NCBI RefSeq assembly: GCF_900324465.2
Contig: NC_046623.1
Coordinates: forward strand, 2,914,001 to 2,978,000
Length of the DNA: 64,000 nt
Reading direction: 5' to 3'
Origin: Anabas testudineus
Taxonomy: Eukaryota; Chordata; Actinopteri; Anabantiformes; Anabantidae
A model generated the notes under the pieces. The model saw only the letters and a list, made by a program, of their open reading frames with translations, was not told where the DNA came from and searched no databases. The position numbers were made by a program, and so were the translations under genes. Of this stretch, positions 14,057 through 27,890 are shown in pieces (position 1 is the first letter of the stretch; each line of letters begins with the position of its first letter).

Positions 14057-17000
14057 ATCACTTCACCGCGGATTGACAATGAAGGCACCAACGTTAAAAA
14101 GGTTTTAAAATGTATTTTGTAATATTTAATAAAAAATGTTGCACTGCATCTTTTACTGTGTTCCAATACTTCCAGTGTTAATTTTATTTAACTCGCACTA
14201 TTTTGTTGAGTTTTATTTATGTAATACACTGTAACCTTTTTTTCTTTTTCTTTTTTCTTTTTTTGCTTCTTTAATTTAACTGTGTTGAACTGTACATGTC
14301 AACATAAATTTAAATTGGTTTTAAAATAAACTATTTAAATTGATTACTTTTGCACTAAGTATATTTTAGATCATGTCAAATCTTAAGTGATACTTAAGTG
14401 GTACTTCTACTTGTGTATATATACCTCAAAAAATAGCTGAGTTAAAAATAACCCAACCTTAACCCAGCTGCTGCCTCACTATAGGACAGAACACACATCG
14501 GGTTAATTTGACCCAAGTTCTGGGTTTTACTTTTTAACCCTAATGCTGGGTTGTTTTCATGACCCAACCTAGTGAGATTGATTTACTGTATTGCTTGGGT
14601 CCATTTAGCTGGATTTAATATTGTATACATTTAAACGCTACTACCACCAATAACAACAATAACAGTAATAACACAAATCAAAAACTTTTTTGCACGATCA
14701 CACACAAATTATACAAGCATTTAATTACATTCTACAAATCTTTGTGAAAACATTGAATAATGTAAGAACTGAAAGCTTTCTGTCACTCTAAATAAAGAGT
14801 CTATCAGGTTGCTAAGCGCCATTCATTCCATGTCTATTTTACATCAGCCATCAGTCCAGTAACATACTTATATATTTATTATATAAATGAAATTGCAGAT
14901 TAAGAAAATGAAATCACATTTTCCACAGTACATGTTCACATGGTAGATCAAAGAAACTGTTGCATTGTTACATCTGCAAATTACAGATATGTGGTTTATG
15001 TTCTTCTGTTCAGTAAATGACCTTTGATCTTGCTTGTTGAGCATGTTGTCATAAACATTTAGCTAATTTGCTATTAACCTGCAGGTTAGTTAGTCCACCC
15101 CGTGCCGGCTTCAGTAAAATGGGCATATTATTTAATTCAAGATTCAAACTTGTTCTTAACACAGACAATAAGAAAGGGAACCACCAACTCTCCACCCCAA
15201 GATCAGAGCAGACACTAACAGGCTGATCCGTTTGTTTAGTCTGTTAGTGTCACCTACACCTACATGTTGTGGCCCCAGCAGACAACAGCAGAGAAGATGA
15301 CACTGGAACCACTGACTTATAAAACATCTGCACCATGGTGCTGCAGATGTTCAGGATGTGTTGGAGAGCAAATTATAATCACATCATATAATCAACCTTT
15401 AAAAATGATTCACATCACTTTAATCCATGAATCCTGACGGGGTACTTATCATTATAAGGTTGATTGAAACTGATTAGGAGGAAAATGACCAGTAAACGCC
15501 GATCATTGATCTCTTTTCCTTCCTTTTCTACCATGGCAGAGCTGGCAAGCTAGTGAGTTACTCTGTGTGCTGCACTGGCTTTAACTGAAAGAAGAAGTGT
15601 ACACTGTATTCACTGTTGTTCTATGGTTACGTCAGTGGCAAAAGTGTCATCACAACACAAAAAGCACAATATGACCCGTTAAAGTAACCACCTGTGAAGT
15701 AAGAACAGTGGGCCAGAACAAGAGCCAAACAAAGGGTTTCACACACCCAACACTTTAGCACACCCCATGTCTATTTATTTATTTATTTATGGAGAATCGA
15801 AGGTGAAAATTAAGTCATATCACACTTACTCATTTAGATTTTTTGCTAGTATAAAAATACTGACTGACTAATAACATCAAATATATTATGAGGAAAGGAA
15901 GTCTTTGGGGAGTTGGGGGACTTCCAGACACATCATGTCCTGTATGACCATCTTCTCCTGTACACCTGGAAACTTACTTCAGCAAACATTAGTGGTGATT
16001 CATGCACAGGTTATCAAGCTCTTTCACAGAGTTCGGTCATTGTATTCAATCATTTTAGTTCAGACAGTCAGTAGCACAGCAGGTATTTCACCAGTTTACA
16101 GAGAAAACCTGACTGTGAGCTGCTGATACAGAAATATATAAACATGATAAATACTGGAAAGTGAATTTAGCATAAGAAAAAAGACATTTTTTAATATAGG
16201 CCACATACGGAGCAAATTATTGCAGCTCATATGTTTAATGTAGCCAGTTGGCTGTGTGTGTGTGTTTGTATAGCTATCATTGGGAGGACCTTGGATTTTT
16301 AACTCTGGAATGAGGAGATTTTACAAAGTGAGGACATCTTCACAATGGGAAGAGTGTTTAAAGAGCGATTTCGGGGTTAAGATTAGGTTTTTGTTAGGGT
16401 AACGTTTAGCATGAGGCAGACTACGTGATAAATACAAAATTGAAACGGAGTCAATTAGCATGGCCTACGTGACAGTAGGTGGCAAGGGATGCATTATGTC
16501 AATGAGTGTCCTCACACTGACTGCCATACAAAAATGTGTGTATGTGTGCATCTGACATTAACCACATTACGTTCAATAATCAATAGTCCCTGATGAACAA
16601 TAAGGGGAGGTGGTAAAAAGTTTTAATATCAGCATGAAATGCAGTGTGTAATACAGTGAAGCAATCATTTTCCCAAATGATGTTTCTGACTGTGAATCCA
16701 TTCATCACTGGATTAACTGTCCTGGAAACACACACAGCTTGTTGTTTTGACTTTATTAAGTTGCACCTTTTTGTTTTTTCCATTTGATACAAAAACACAG
16801 GAAACAATTTCGTTACAGATATAAGGTTTTCCAAATTGATCAATGTGTGAAATGTGTTTATTTAAAAGAAAAAACACAAATTCTGAAGATCCATCAATGT
16901 GATTGTTGAGTTCTGGGTTTGACCATCTATAGGAGTCTTGGTGGTTCACAATTGTTCCGAACTTTTAAAGGAGTGGCCATGAAACACTCCAGGCCTTGGA

Positions 17001-18193
17001 AATGGTTTTACCCCTGTCCTCTGATCGATGCCTCACCAGAATTTCGTCACACAGATCTCCAGTGAATTCCTCAAACTTCATTGTTTGTTTTTTGTTCTGA
17101 CGTCCACTGTGAATTGTGGGACACTGTATATTCAATCACATTCTGGAGACACACTTGAGCACAATTTGATTTGATAAAATGATATTTGACCCATTTGAAT
17201 TTACCAGCTATGCAAATTTGCATAGCTGCAGAAAAAAAACCTACCAAAGTACCTCCACACTGACAAAGATCCATTTTTTCCTTGCCAGACTGTTTATGGA
17301 GGACTTTCCTTTCTTTGATTTTGGTTTTTACCTGTTTTCACTCTGGACCCCGGCCTTTTGCCAACATGCCTGTTCACTTTGGGTTGTTCACAAGTAGATG
17401 TGGACTTTGCCTACCTCCTGGACTGTGTACCTGTTGTATTTGGCCCTACCTGGTAATAAACTCTCAGCATCTGGCATTGGCACTTGAGTCCTGGTTATGT
17501 CTGAGTCTGAAGGAATAGAGAAATGCAGTACATTTAATATGGTAAAAGTACCTCTGTCGTAGATATGTGGATGTTGTAGGACAGAAGGTAAAGGGGCTTT
17601 TGTTCATGACAAGCCTCAGCATGTTCATGTTTGCTCAAAAGACACGTCACATCTTATCAGCAGAAATCATAGCTCGAGGAAAAAGAGTTTCTGAGTAAGA
17701 TCTTTTAATTGATGGCAAAGATCATAATACAGTTCCTTAAAGTCTGGTGCAATATCAGAATACAACCTTAGATAACAGATAAAGAAATTACTGAATGTGA
17801 CAAAACAATTAAGGTGCCTTCACTTATCCTGTTTAAATCATGAATGATGAGTATGAAACACTGACAACAGACACAGCATCCAGAGAAAACGGAAGAAGAA
17901 TGTTTCAAATGTATATATTAATATTTTTCTTCATTATCATGTTTTTTTTGTCAATCAAATTATTATTTAAAAAGGTTAAAAGTTATTTCTTCATTGTCAA
18001 ATTGTCGACCTCATCTTGTGCTATTTTAGGATATGTTGTCTTCAGTCAATCTTCAGCTGCTGTCATCCATTAGTGGAATATTCTGAGTCATAAATGAAGT
18101 TGGTCAACACACCCACTCCTCAACAGATCCACACCTCAGTGTATATAACAGCTGACTCCAGTACAGACACACACACAACATTCAATAGGAAAC
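14057..18193. other. psiA-B2 spacer
   Basis: No gene seen. It contains the A-type 3' flank, the GGGTTA repeat (14436-14571), a LINE-like 3' fragment (about 15140-15370, better preserved at 27590-27890), a TTTA run near 15771-15790, the dispersed TGTGTG repeat (16251-16550) and the B2 promoter. Its left two-thirds parallels the A2-B3 spacer. Confidence 0.6.
18084..18148 (+). promoter_or_regulatory. B2 promoter: AP-1 site and TATA box
   Basis: AP-1 consensus TGAGTCA at 18084-18090 and TATATAA at 18142-18148, 46 bp before the B2 ATG. Same spacing as in B1. Confidence 0.7.
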
Positions 18194-20795
18194 ATGAGGT
18201 CTTTCAGTGTGGTCGTTCTGCTGATGCTGGCTGGTGCAGTTTATTGCATGCCAGTGGCAGACGTGACTGTGGACGATGAACGTTTTGCAGAGGTTAGTGT
18301 GTTTACTTTGTCTTCTTCTATTCTTCATGTATTCTTAATATTTTGTATTGAAGACGAGCACACGTTGTGCATTTTTCTTTTTTTCAGAGCTACCTGAAGA
18401 AATTCTTCAACCTAACAGAGCAAAAAGGTCCATCTGTCAGAGGGGGGATCAGCCAGGAGACAGAGAAGCTGAGTGAGATGCAGAGATTCTTTGGTCTCCA
18501 GGTCACCGGGATGTTGGATTCTGAAACCTTGGCAGTTATGAAGAAACCTCGCTGCGGTGTTCCAGATGTCAACATGGCTCGTTTCTCCACGTTCGGAAGC
18601 AACTTCAAGTGGCAGAAGAACAGCCTGACCTACAGGTGGATGATCTGCACAGAGAATGTGTGAGAAAGATCAAGTGATGTGAGTCTGATCATGATGTTGA
18701 CTGTTTTTTTGTCCCACAGGATTGTGAACTACACTCCTGACATGTCCAGAGCAGAGGTGGATGACTCCATAGATAAAGCTCTGCAGGTTTGGGCCAAAGT
18801 CACTCCTCTAAGGTTCACAAAGATCTACAGTGGCACTGCTGACATCATGATCTCCTTTGGGGGTGGAGGTGAGTACAAATGAACTTTGATAACATGGAGA
18901 GGCAGAAAGGAAGCATGGAGAGGGAGAGCATCACATGCAATGAAGGGAAGCTGGACTAACTGGCATAGGGGCAACTTTTCCAGAGTGCTGTATTGGTTCG
19001 TAGGTTAACTTAGCTCAGACGTGTGGTTGTGAAGTCCCACAAAGCATCCTAGCTATGCCTGATGCATCCGGTTGTGTTTTATGAAGAACTGGGCACTGGA
19101 ATGAAAATAACACTAGAAAGTACATATTTCTTCCTGTTTTGAAAATCTGACATGAATTGGCTCTTATCAAACAGAACATGGTGATTTTTACCCATTCGAC
19201 GGCATCGGTGGGACTCTGGCTCATGCCTTCGCCCCGGGTCCTCAAATCGGAGGTGATGCTCATTTTGACGAGGATGAGTACTTCACCTTCCGCTCCAGCA
19301 GAGGTGGGTTTGTTTCTAATGCTCTGCATTTAACATTTACTGCATGGTGGTGTCTCTTTACACATGCTGTCACTGACTTGTCATTCTGTGTTTTCTGCTG
19401 CAGGCTACGTCCTCTTCGTGGTGGCTGCCCATGAGTTCGGCCACTCTCTGGGTCTGTCTCACTCTGATGATCCTGGTGCTCTCATGTACCCTTTGTACTC
19501 ATACAGAAACCCTGACACCTTCGTTCTGCCTCGTGATGACGTCAATGGCATCCAGTCTCTCTATGGTTAGCACTAACTAGCTGGTTCATCTCTGCTTGTG
19601 CTTGTGCTTAAATCTGACAGATCTCTTCAGTGATGCTTCTCAGATGTTTGGGCTTTGCTTTAATGATGCAGTGATGTAGGCCTTTACAATACTTTTAACC
19701 AACAGGTCAAAACCCTGATAAGGACCCCTCTGTAGCTGAACCTCAGCCACCCACCACCCCTGATGCCTGTGATTCAAACCTGGTACTGGATGCCGTCACC
19801 AACCTCAGAGGAGAGATGCTCTTCTTCAAGGACAGGTGTGGACACTAAATGATCGCACATCTGAAAGCTAGAGTCTTGCTGCAGTTTTTCTGCACAGTAT
19901 TGGTTGAAATCATTCATGTTTTTTGCATGTCTGTGTGTTTTCAGGTTCTTGTGGCGCAGGAACCCAGAGGACTATAGAAGTGAGCAAACTCTCATCACAA
20001 CCGTCTGGCCCGAAGGTCCTACAAGGATTGATGCTGCTTATGAGAATGAGCAGTCAGACAGGCTGTTTATGTTTAAAGGTATGTTTTTTCATAGCTACCA
20101 GAGCTTCAAAACTGACTCCATTTCAGAGTTGACTTCATCAAATCTTTTCCTGCCTATAGGTCAGAAGGTGTGGGCCTTCAGCGGCTACGATCTAGTACCA
20201 GGCTATCCTAAAACACTGGAAAGCTTTGGTCTGCCAACAAAAGTGAAGAAGGTCGATGCTGCACTCTATGATGCAAAGTCTCACAAAACTCTATTTTTTG
20301 TAGGCAACAATTACTACAGGTGTGTTCAAAGTATATGTGAATTTCTGATTTTAAAATGAGCCTTCACCCTCACAGAGAGGATCTAATTACTGTGGATGTT
20401 TATGTTCCTTCAGTTACGATGAGGCCAGAGAGGCTATGGACAGAGGATTCCCCATACGTGTTCAGAAGCACTTCCCCCAGGTTACCAAAAAGGTGACTGC
20501 AGCTTTCCAGTACAGCGGTGAGTACTGAGATAATGTTTTTAGGAAATCTACTTGGATGGTTGGATGGATGAATGCCACTTTCATGTCTGTACATGATGGT
20601 ATTTGATTTCTTGGTTTGCTTAATGCTAAGTTAACCCCTGCTTCATATACTGTACACAAACTAACAGTGAACCTCTGTTTTGCAGGTTTTACTTATCTCT
20701 ACAGTGGAACCTCCGTCTATGAGTATGACCTGAGCTCGAGGTGGTTTTTCCGTGTGCTGAACAACAACTACTTCTTGCCCTGCAACAACTTCTAG
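18194..20795 (+). CDS. MMP B2: secreted collagenase-type matrix metalloproteinase
   Basis: Ten exons: 18194-18292, 18388-18635, 18720-18868, 19175-19303, 19404-19565, 19706-19835, 19945-20078, 20160-20319, 20414-20517, 20686-20795; 474 aa, all phases consistent. It has a signal peptide, PRCGVPD cysteine switch, [11 protein letters not shown] zinc site, Met-turn, hinge and complete hemopexin domain. It differs from B1 at a modest number of positions, including GMLDSETL instead of GAMNNETL in the propeptide (losing a glycosylation sequon), the usual HAFAPGP loop, DRFLWR at the start of hemopexin blade 1 (the family-typical Arg), and YEYDLSS. AATAAA at 20886-20891. It is the most conventional B copy and likely active. 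Confidence 0.88.
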
Positions 20796-23700
20796 ACCAG
20801 ATTACCATATTATTGCTTGTGTAGCCCCTTATATACAGTAAAATGTACAAACAACAGCTATAAAAAAAATACTTGAATTGTTCTGAATAAATTTTCTAAA
20901 ATTATTGTAAAGTACAGTAAATTTGCAGTAAAGAGTATCTAAAGTTTGATATTTTATATTTTTCCAAATTTCTATTTATTGTATTTTGCAGCACATATGT
21001 TATGTGTACACTATAAATTATTTTTTTCCTTCTTAGTTTTTGGTAATTTTAAGTGGATTAATTTTCTAGTTTTGTGTCCTACTGAATGACTAAAATGAAA
21101 CAGAACTCAAATATTCCGTCCCTGCAGATACATTCTACAATTTAAATAAAGCCAAGATGATTTGAATATGTGAGCCTTTGTCTTTGAGTTTTGGATGGTG
21201 GTTGCATGTGTGCTCCAGTGTTGTCAGCGGGTCCAAAAGTTCATTTTTATGGTTTTTATTAATCAATATCAAACATTAAGAATTGTTGTCATTTTTAAAG
21301 AATTGACCTGAACATACTGAACATGTTTATTTGCAAATGTAACAGACAACAGTTATCATTTATTACACTTAGATTTATGCGTAGTGCTGGGCTCAAATTA
21401 AGTATATTCTCCTTTCAGTGCATATTGAGAATACACTGTATCATTGTAACCTCATGTGTGTCCCTTTCTCGTCAGTGCTATATCACTTATAGCTGGAGGA
21501 AATTTCAATACATCAAAAACGTCTGGACAGACATGCATGTACAACCACAACTTGGTTGGCAGACATACAACCACAAGACAATAACTCCCTTTTTATCTGG
21601 AATGCAAAATAATAATAGTGTCACAATCGTGTTTATTACCAACACAAAAAATACAGAGGCTTTAAATGTAGACTTGCACATATGCAGACATGAGAATCAT
21701 AAGCTGTTTAATGTAAAGAGAGATCCATGGAAACCCATAAATCAGGGAGAACCAGAGGCCAAAAACTCATCTATGCAGACAACAGTTAAAACCTAGATTT
21801 AGTTTCCTTGTACTTGGTCTTTGAAAAAAAAAACAAAGGCCAATAGTGAATTCAAGTCAGCGATCAGCAGTTGTGTTAACCATGCATAAAGTGAGTTGAG
21901 CACTAATTATTTCAATATTAAATGTGTTTTTCTCATAGTATCTCCAACTCTGGAGAGTTGGTATCATGTATACTATGATATCATGTATAAGTATACAAAT
22001 TAATTGTGATCGTTAAACCCTGATGACGATTAAGGGACTGAAACAAGGCATAACTGAAACTTTGGTACATTTCCCTTCCTGTGCAGATACGTGCTACAAT
22101 TTAAATAAAACCAAGACGATTTGGACGTCTGAATCTGTGTCTTTGGGTTTTCTTTGAACTGTTGAAGCCTTTAGAGCTTTAAGAACTTAAAACAAGTCCA
22201 GTTTCCACTCAACAGCTATGTAGAAAGCTCCTGATAAATTTCGAGGTTTCAAAGAAAAACAAATCCAGGTTAGTGCAGAATCATCATCGCTCTAATGTGG
22301 ACGACTCGGTTACCTCAGTAACTCGGTTAATGGGGAGTTCAAAAGACAGGGAAGTAATATGGACAAACACGTACAGAGAATGCAGAAAGACAAATGGGTA
22401 ACTAGAAAACAGGTGATCAGATAATCTGATGATGAAGATCACTGTATGTGCAGTGTGGCAAAGGGCAGGAGAGTGAGGACATCTAGTGGTAATAGAGGAT
22501 ACAGACTGAAGACGACAACCAACAGGAGACACCAGAGACAGGACCGGAGTAAATATATACAAAACCTATTACACTAAAACCTGATTTGACTATTTTAGCC
22601 CTAGAAGTTTGTGATATACAATATGTGGAACAAAATATAATTGATATAATTTATATTCATTTTTTGCAAAAGCTTCACGTGCATTTGCCAAAACAGTTCA
22701 CACAGAGAGCACAAAACACAACATATTTACTATATTATATTTTAGAACAAGTACTTTATATGCCTCACCCATTCTGACACGATCCTGCATTGTGTAAGTC
22801 AGTAGAAGAATAGAGCACGAACATTAGCAGCAATGTGTGCCAACAATTATATGTAATACATAAATTCAACACAGTGCGGTTGAGTAATACTGTGAGACAG
22901 AGAGAAAACACAGCACTGTACCCAGTACATTACACTAAATATAGAGTAATGTCTCAACAAATACATACAGACGAAACCAAACACCAACAAACGTGCATGA
23001 CAACACCGACTCACAGCCGGCGCTACAAAAAGACCTTGTTTCACAGAGCAGCATGTCGCTCCTGCCTGTTTGGCCACAGCTTTATTAGAACTAGAATAAA
23101 GAATATAGAGAGCGCTATCGATGGACCTTCTTAGGTTGAGAGGGTCTGAATCTAAAAATGCAGCACATACACTCAGCTCAGGCATTCTGCTCAGTTGGCA
23201 ACATATATAAAACATCCTTAAACTTATATTTCATACCGGTAAATAATATAAATATTCGAAATCAATTAGGTGCTGCTGTTTTCTTGCAGCATGTTGATCC
23301 TCACTGTCTGTCTGTGTCTAGTCTTGGTCAATTTACTTTATGTAACTGTTTTTAAAATTTAGGTTTAGATTTTTGAACAATTTATTTTGATTAAAAAATA
23401 ACTGTTGATTTTTATTGTAACACACATTTAAGGTTTCTGCATTTAATAGTGTTGTGCAATTCATCTGAAACAAAAACATTGCTCAATCAAATCAGTACTG
23501 TTCCTCTTCACGTAACATGCTGCTTAATACTAACCAAAAATCTTTGCATTCACATAGATGGACGAAGTGTTTGGATTATTACTGGTGAAATAAATGTCGT
23601 TTTTACACTGAATTTATTACAAGCAGTTGTTCTCTTGTTGCCTAATGTTTTGTTCTCTCTTCGTCCACTCACTCCAACCGGTTGAAGCAGATGACCACCC

Positions 23701-23835
23701 ACCCTGAGCCTGGTCCTGCTGGAGGTTTCTCCCTCAAAGGGATATTTTCCTCCTCCACTGTAACCTAGTGCTTTTTAAAGTGGGGTTGTTGGGTTTTCAA
23801 TATAATTCTTTTTTCATTTTACTTGTAACCACTTA
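20796..23835. other. B2 downstream flank, no gene
   Basis: 20796-23335 is repeated almost unchanged after B3 (32853-35660). It includes a 122-codon open frame on the minus strand (22847-23215) that is identical in the other copy (35173-35541). With so recent a duplication that identity says nothing about coding. After about 23335 the two flanks diverge: this one runs into a fish dispersed repeat and then the A2 upstream flank. Confidence 0.6.
23670..23800. repeat. Fish dispersed repeat fragment (CACCCTGAGCCTGG... type)
   Basis: Contains CACCCTGAGCCTGGTCCTGC, CTGGAGGTTTCTCCCT and TTTTCCTCCTCCACTGTAAC, a block I recognise as very common between genes in fish genomes. It is a partial copy with no ends visible. 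Confidence 0.5.
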
Positions 23836-24159
23836 TATGCGACCCTCTGAATACATCTGTAGAATAAGGCTAAAGGTTGACCAAACTATGTCACCATAAC
23901 ATTAGTGGCTTTCCTGGAGTTTTTGATCATACTGCATGATCTTCATTAGTAGACAAAATGTAACTGACATTGTTGAAATTTACATTTTAACATCAACAAC
24001 TGCAGTTTTTTTAACTGTGTCTATACCATGTACCTTAAGAATCACTGTTTCCAGTAAAACATTTTCCCCACATTCAATAAAACGGGGACATGCTGAAGAC
24101 CAAATAGATACAATCTTCTCAAGCAACATCTGTTGCGTATAAGACACCTAGACGTGACG

Positions 24160-24242
24160 TGACGTCATAATTGCAGCGTCTTTTGGGAAAACCTTTACTG
24201 GGTGAGCAATGAAAACTCTACTTCCTCTCTTCTCCATAAAAG
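24160..24242 (+). promoter_or_regulatory. A2 promoter: CRE and TATA-like box
   Basis: Palindromic CRE TGACGTCA at 24160-24167 and ATAAAAG at 24236-24242, in the same order as in A1. A second TGACG half-site directly precedes the CRE (GACGTGACGTGACGTCA); A1 has a changed base there. Confidence 0.55.
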
Positions 24243-24353
24243 GACATTTCCCTCAGTCAGAGACAGAGAGGTAGTTGCTCAACACACCTGGAGCCCACAA
24301 TATAAACCAGCTGCATCTAGCCCAGACAAACAAGTTGCCTGAAGAGAGGAAAC

Positions 24354-26673
24354 ATGAAGACCTTCAAACTGAGCATTCTACTGAGCCTGGCAGTCGCAGT
24401 TTACTGCCTACCAGTATCAAAGGTGACTGTGAAAGATGAACATTTTGCAGAGGTATGTAAGATTCATTTGCCATCTTTATCCATGTGTTTTCACTACTTG
24501 AATTCTGAATGCTGTGCAGCTGCTGCATGTGTAAGAATCAAACACTGTTTCCTCTCTGACAGAGCTACCTGAAGAAATTCTTCAACCTAACAGAGGTAAC
24601 TGGTGCAGCTGTCAGACGGGGGATCAGTCCGGTGACCAAGAAGCTCACTGAGATGCAGACATTCTTTGGTCTCAAGATCACTGGGACGCTGGATGCAGAC
24701 ACCTTAGCCTTGATGAAGAAACCTCGCTGTGGTGTTCCAGATGGAAAAGTTGCTCGTTTCTCCACCTTTGGAAACAACCTCAAGTGGGAGAAAAACAGCC
24801 TGACCTACAGGTGAGTGATCTGAAGAGTGTTTGAGGGACTAACTGGAGGAAAAGTATGTGACAGACATAAATCTAATTTGTGTTTTTCTGTCCCACAGGA
24901 TTGAGAACTACACTCCTGACATGTCCAGAGCAGAGGTGGAGGACTCCATAGATAAAGCCCTGCAGGTTTGGGCCAAAGTCACTCCTCTGAGATTCACAAA
25001 AATCAACAGTGGCACTGCTGACATCATGGTCTCCTTTGGGCGCCAAGGTGAGTACAAAATAACTACTGAGAATAACTAACTATTTGTTGAGCAAAATCTG
25101 ATATCAAAATGTTCTTGTTACTAGAACATGGTGATTTTTATCCATTCGATGGCCCTGATGGCACGCTTGCCCATGCCTTCGCCCCGGGTCCTGGCATTGG
25201 AGGAGATGCTCATTTTGATGATGATGAGACCTTCACTTTCCGCTCGACTACAAGTCAGAAATTTATACAAGATATTCAGAAAACATCACGACTTGATTTA
25301 ACAAGGGAGAGAGATAAATGACCTGTGTCTGTGTTTTCTGCTGCAGGCTACGTCCTCTTCATGGTGGCGGCCCATGAGTTCGGCCACTCTCTGGGTCTGT
25401 CTCACTCTGATGATCCTGGTGCTCTCATGTACCCTGTGTACTCTTACAGAAACCCTGACACCTTCATTCTGCCCCGTGATGACGTCAATGGCATCCAGTC
25501 TCTCTATGGTCAGTATTAACTGAATGGATCAGTGCTGTTGGATCTTGCAAAGTGAACTTAAGCAAACTCTCTGAACAGCTTCTACATCTATGGCATCACA
25601 TGACTCAGGCATAATTCAATTTATTTAACCTGCAGGTCCAAACCCTGACAAGGTGCCTGGCCCCACAGCCCCCACCACCCCCGATGCCTGTGACTCAACC
25701 ATGGTCTTGGATGCTGTTGCCACCCTGAGAGGAGAGATGCTCTTCTTCAAAGACGGGTATGGTAGACACTAGATGCTCACAGTTTTCTTCACAGTGTAGC
25801 TGGCTGGAATAATTGATTCATTTCTAATGTGTGTGTTTGCAGCTTCTTCTGGCGCAGCTACCCCCAACGAAGTACACCTGAGCAAACTCTCATCAGAAGC
25901 TTCTGGCCCGAAGCCCCCATCAATATTGACGCTGCTTACGAGAGCCAAGAGTTAGACAGTGTGATGCTCTTTAAAGGTATGTGGTCCATATCTATGTATG
26001 TCTGTATACAAAGCTTCTAGCGTTGTATTATCCAATCTACATCATTTCCCTCTTTATACGTTCTGAGAAGTCTTTTTATTTCTCTGCAGATAGTAAAGTG
26101 TGGGCTTTCAGCGGCTACGATCTTCTGCGTGGCTATCCTAAACAAATTTCCAGTTTTGGTCTGCCCAAAACCGTGAAGAAAATCGATGCAGCTCTCTATG
26201 ACTCGGACACTGGCAAGACTTTATTCTTTGTAGGCACCAGTTACTACAGGTGTGTTCAAATCGCATGACTAATTTATATGTAGATGACTGATTTAGCTCT
26301 CATCTTGGTTTACAACATGATTATTAGTGTATGATTCATTGTAATTACTGCCTGTATATTTCTTCAGTTATGATGAGGCCAAGAAGACTATGGACCCAGG
26401 ATTTCCCAAAAGGGTGGATGAAACCTTCTTTGGACTAACCAGACAGGTGACAGCAGCTTTACAGCACAGAGGTGAGTGGCAATCAAGGCAGATTTTAGTC
26501 GAGACTCCAGCAGGAAATGGCAAGATCTTTACAGTTTACATGATCTAATATGTAATGTGTGTCCTGCAGGTTTTACTTACCTCTACACTGGAGCTTACAT
26601 GCAGGAGTACAGTGGTGGGAGGTTGCTGCGTGTGCTGAGGAACAACTACTTCTTGCCCTGCACCAGGTTCTAG
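24354..26673 (+). CDS. MMP A2: secreted collagenase-type matrix metalloproteinase
   Basis: Ten exons: 24354-24452, 24563-24810, 24899-25047, 25125-25253, 25347-25508, 25636-25756, 25843-25976, 26090-26249, 26368-26471, 26570-26673; 469 aa. Domain layout and catalytic residues are as in A1 ([18 protein letters not shown], complete hemopexin). By eye the protein differs from A1 at only five residues: VEDSID for VDDSID, Gly for Ser at the exon 6/7 junction, DSKVW for DRKVW, GYDLL for GYVLL, and FFGLT for FSGLT. Introns are also almost identical, so the two copies, 22 kb apart, separated very recently or are being homogenised. The exon 4 donor is GTCAGA as in A1. AATAAA at 26951-26956. Confidence 0.88.
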
Positions 26674-27589
26674 ATCACTTCACCGTGGATTGACAATGAA
26701 GGCACCAACGTTAAAAAGTTTTCATAATATGCATATATGTATTTTATATATGTAATGAAATTGTTGTACTGCACTGTTTACTGTGTACTAATACTGCCAA
26801 TGTTAAGTTAACTCTCACTATTTTGTTGAGTTTTATTTATTTAATACACTGTTGAACTTGCTTTTTTTTTTTTTTTTTTTTGCTGCTTTTCAATTGTGAA
26901 TTTTCCACTGTTACAACTGTACATGTCAACATAATTCAAATTTTGTGTAAAATAAACAATTTTTACATTTCTTACTAAGTGGTACTTCTACTTTTATATA
27001 CCTCGAAAAACTAACCCCAGCTGCTGGTTCACTATAGTACAGAACACACATTGGGTTAATTTGACCCAAGTTCTGGGTTTTACTTTCTAACCCAGAATGC
27101 TGGTTTGTTTTCATGACCCAACCTAATGAGTTAGATTAACTATATTGCTGAGTTCAATCTCACTCATACAACTGGTTGTTTTATTACCCTATTTAGCTGG
27201 ATTAAATATTATACATATTTAAATACTACTACTACTACCACCAATAACAACAATAACAATAATAATAACCATTTGCTAAGCGCCATTCATTCCATGTCTA
27301 TTTTACATCAGTCATCAGTCCAGTTACATACCTAAAATGATATTGCAGATTAAGTAAGAAAATAAAATCATATTTTCATGTTCACATGGTAGATAAAAGG
27401 GACTGCTGCATTTTCCCCATATGCAAATTACAGATATGTAGTTTCTGTTCTTCTGTTCAGTAAATGACCTTTGATCTTTCTTGTTGAGCATGTTGACATA
27501 AACTTTTTGCTAATTTGCTATTAACCTGCAGGTTACTTTGTCCACCCCGTGGCGGCTTCAGTTATGTGAATAAAATGGCCATATTATTT

Positions 27590-27890
27590 AATTCAAGATT
27601 CAAAAAACTTTATTAATCCCAGAGGGAAATAGTTTGGCCTTGTTAACACAGACAGAAATAAAAGGGAACCACCAACTCTCCACCCCCAGAAGAGAGCAGA
27701 CACTAACAGGCTGATCCGTTTGTTAGTGTCACCTACACCTACATGCCGCTTACATGTTGTGGCCCCAGCAGACAACAGCAGAGAAGATGACACTTCCACA
27801 CTTCCACATCTGCACCATGGTGCTGCAGATGTGGAAGGGCCTGAGCCTCCTCAGAAAGTACATCCTGCTCCGTACCGCTGTTGAGTTAAA
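27590..27890. repeat. LINE-like 3' fragment
   Basis: Starts with the fish-typical ACTTTATTAATCCCAGAGGG and continues with GGGCCTGAGCCTCCTCAGAA and TACATCCTGCTCC. I recognise this as the tail region of an abundant fish non-LTR element. A more eroded counterpart lies at about 15140-15370 in the psiA-B2 spacer. Confidence 0.5.

Noticed and set aside
22847-23215. 122-codon minus-strand open frame, identical at 35173-35541
   Set aside because: Identity follows from the recent duplication of the flank; Cys/Ser-rich composition, no family resemblance, no splice or promoter context.
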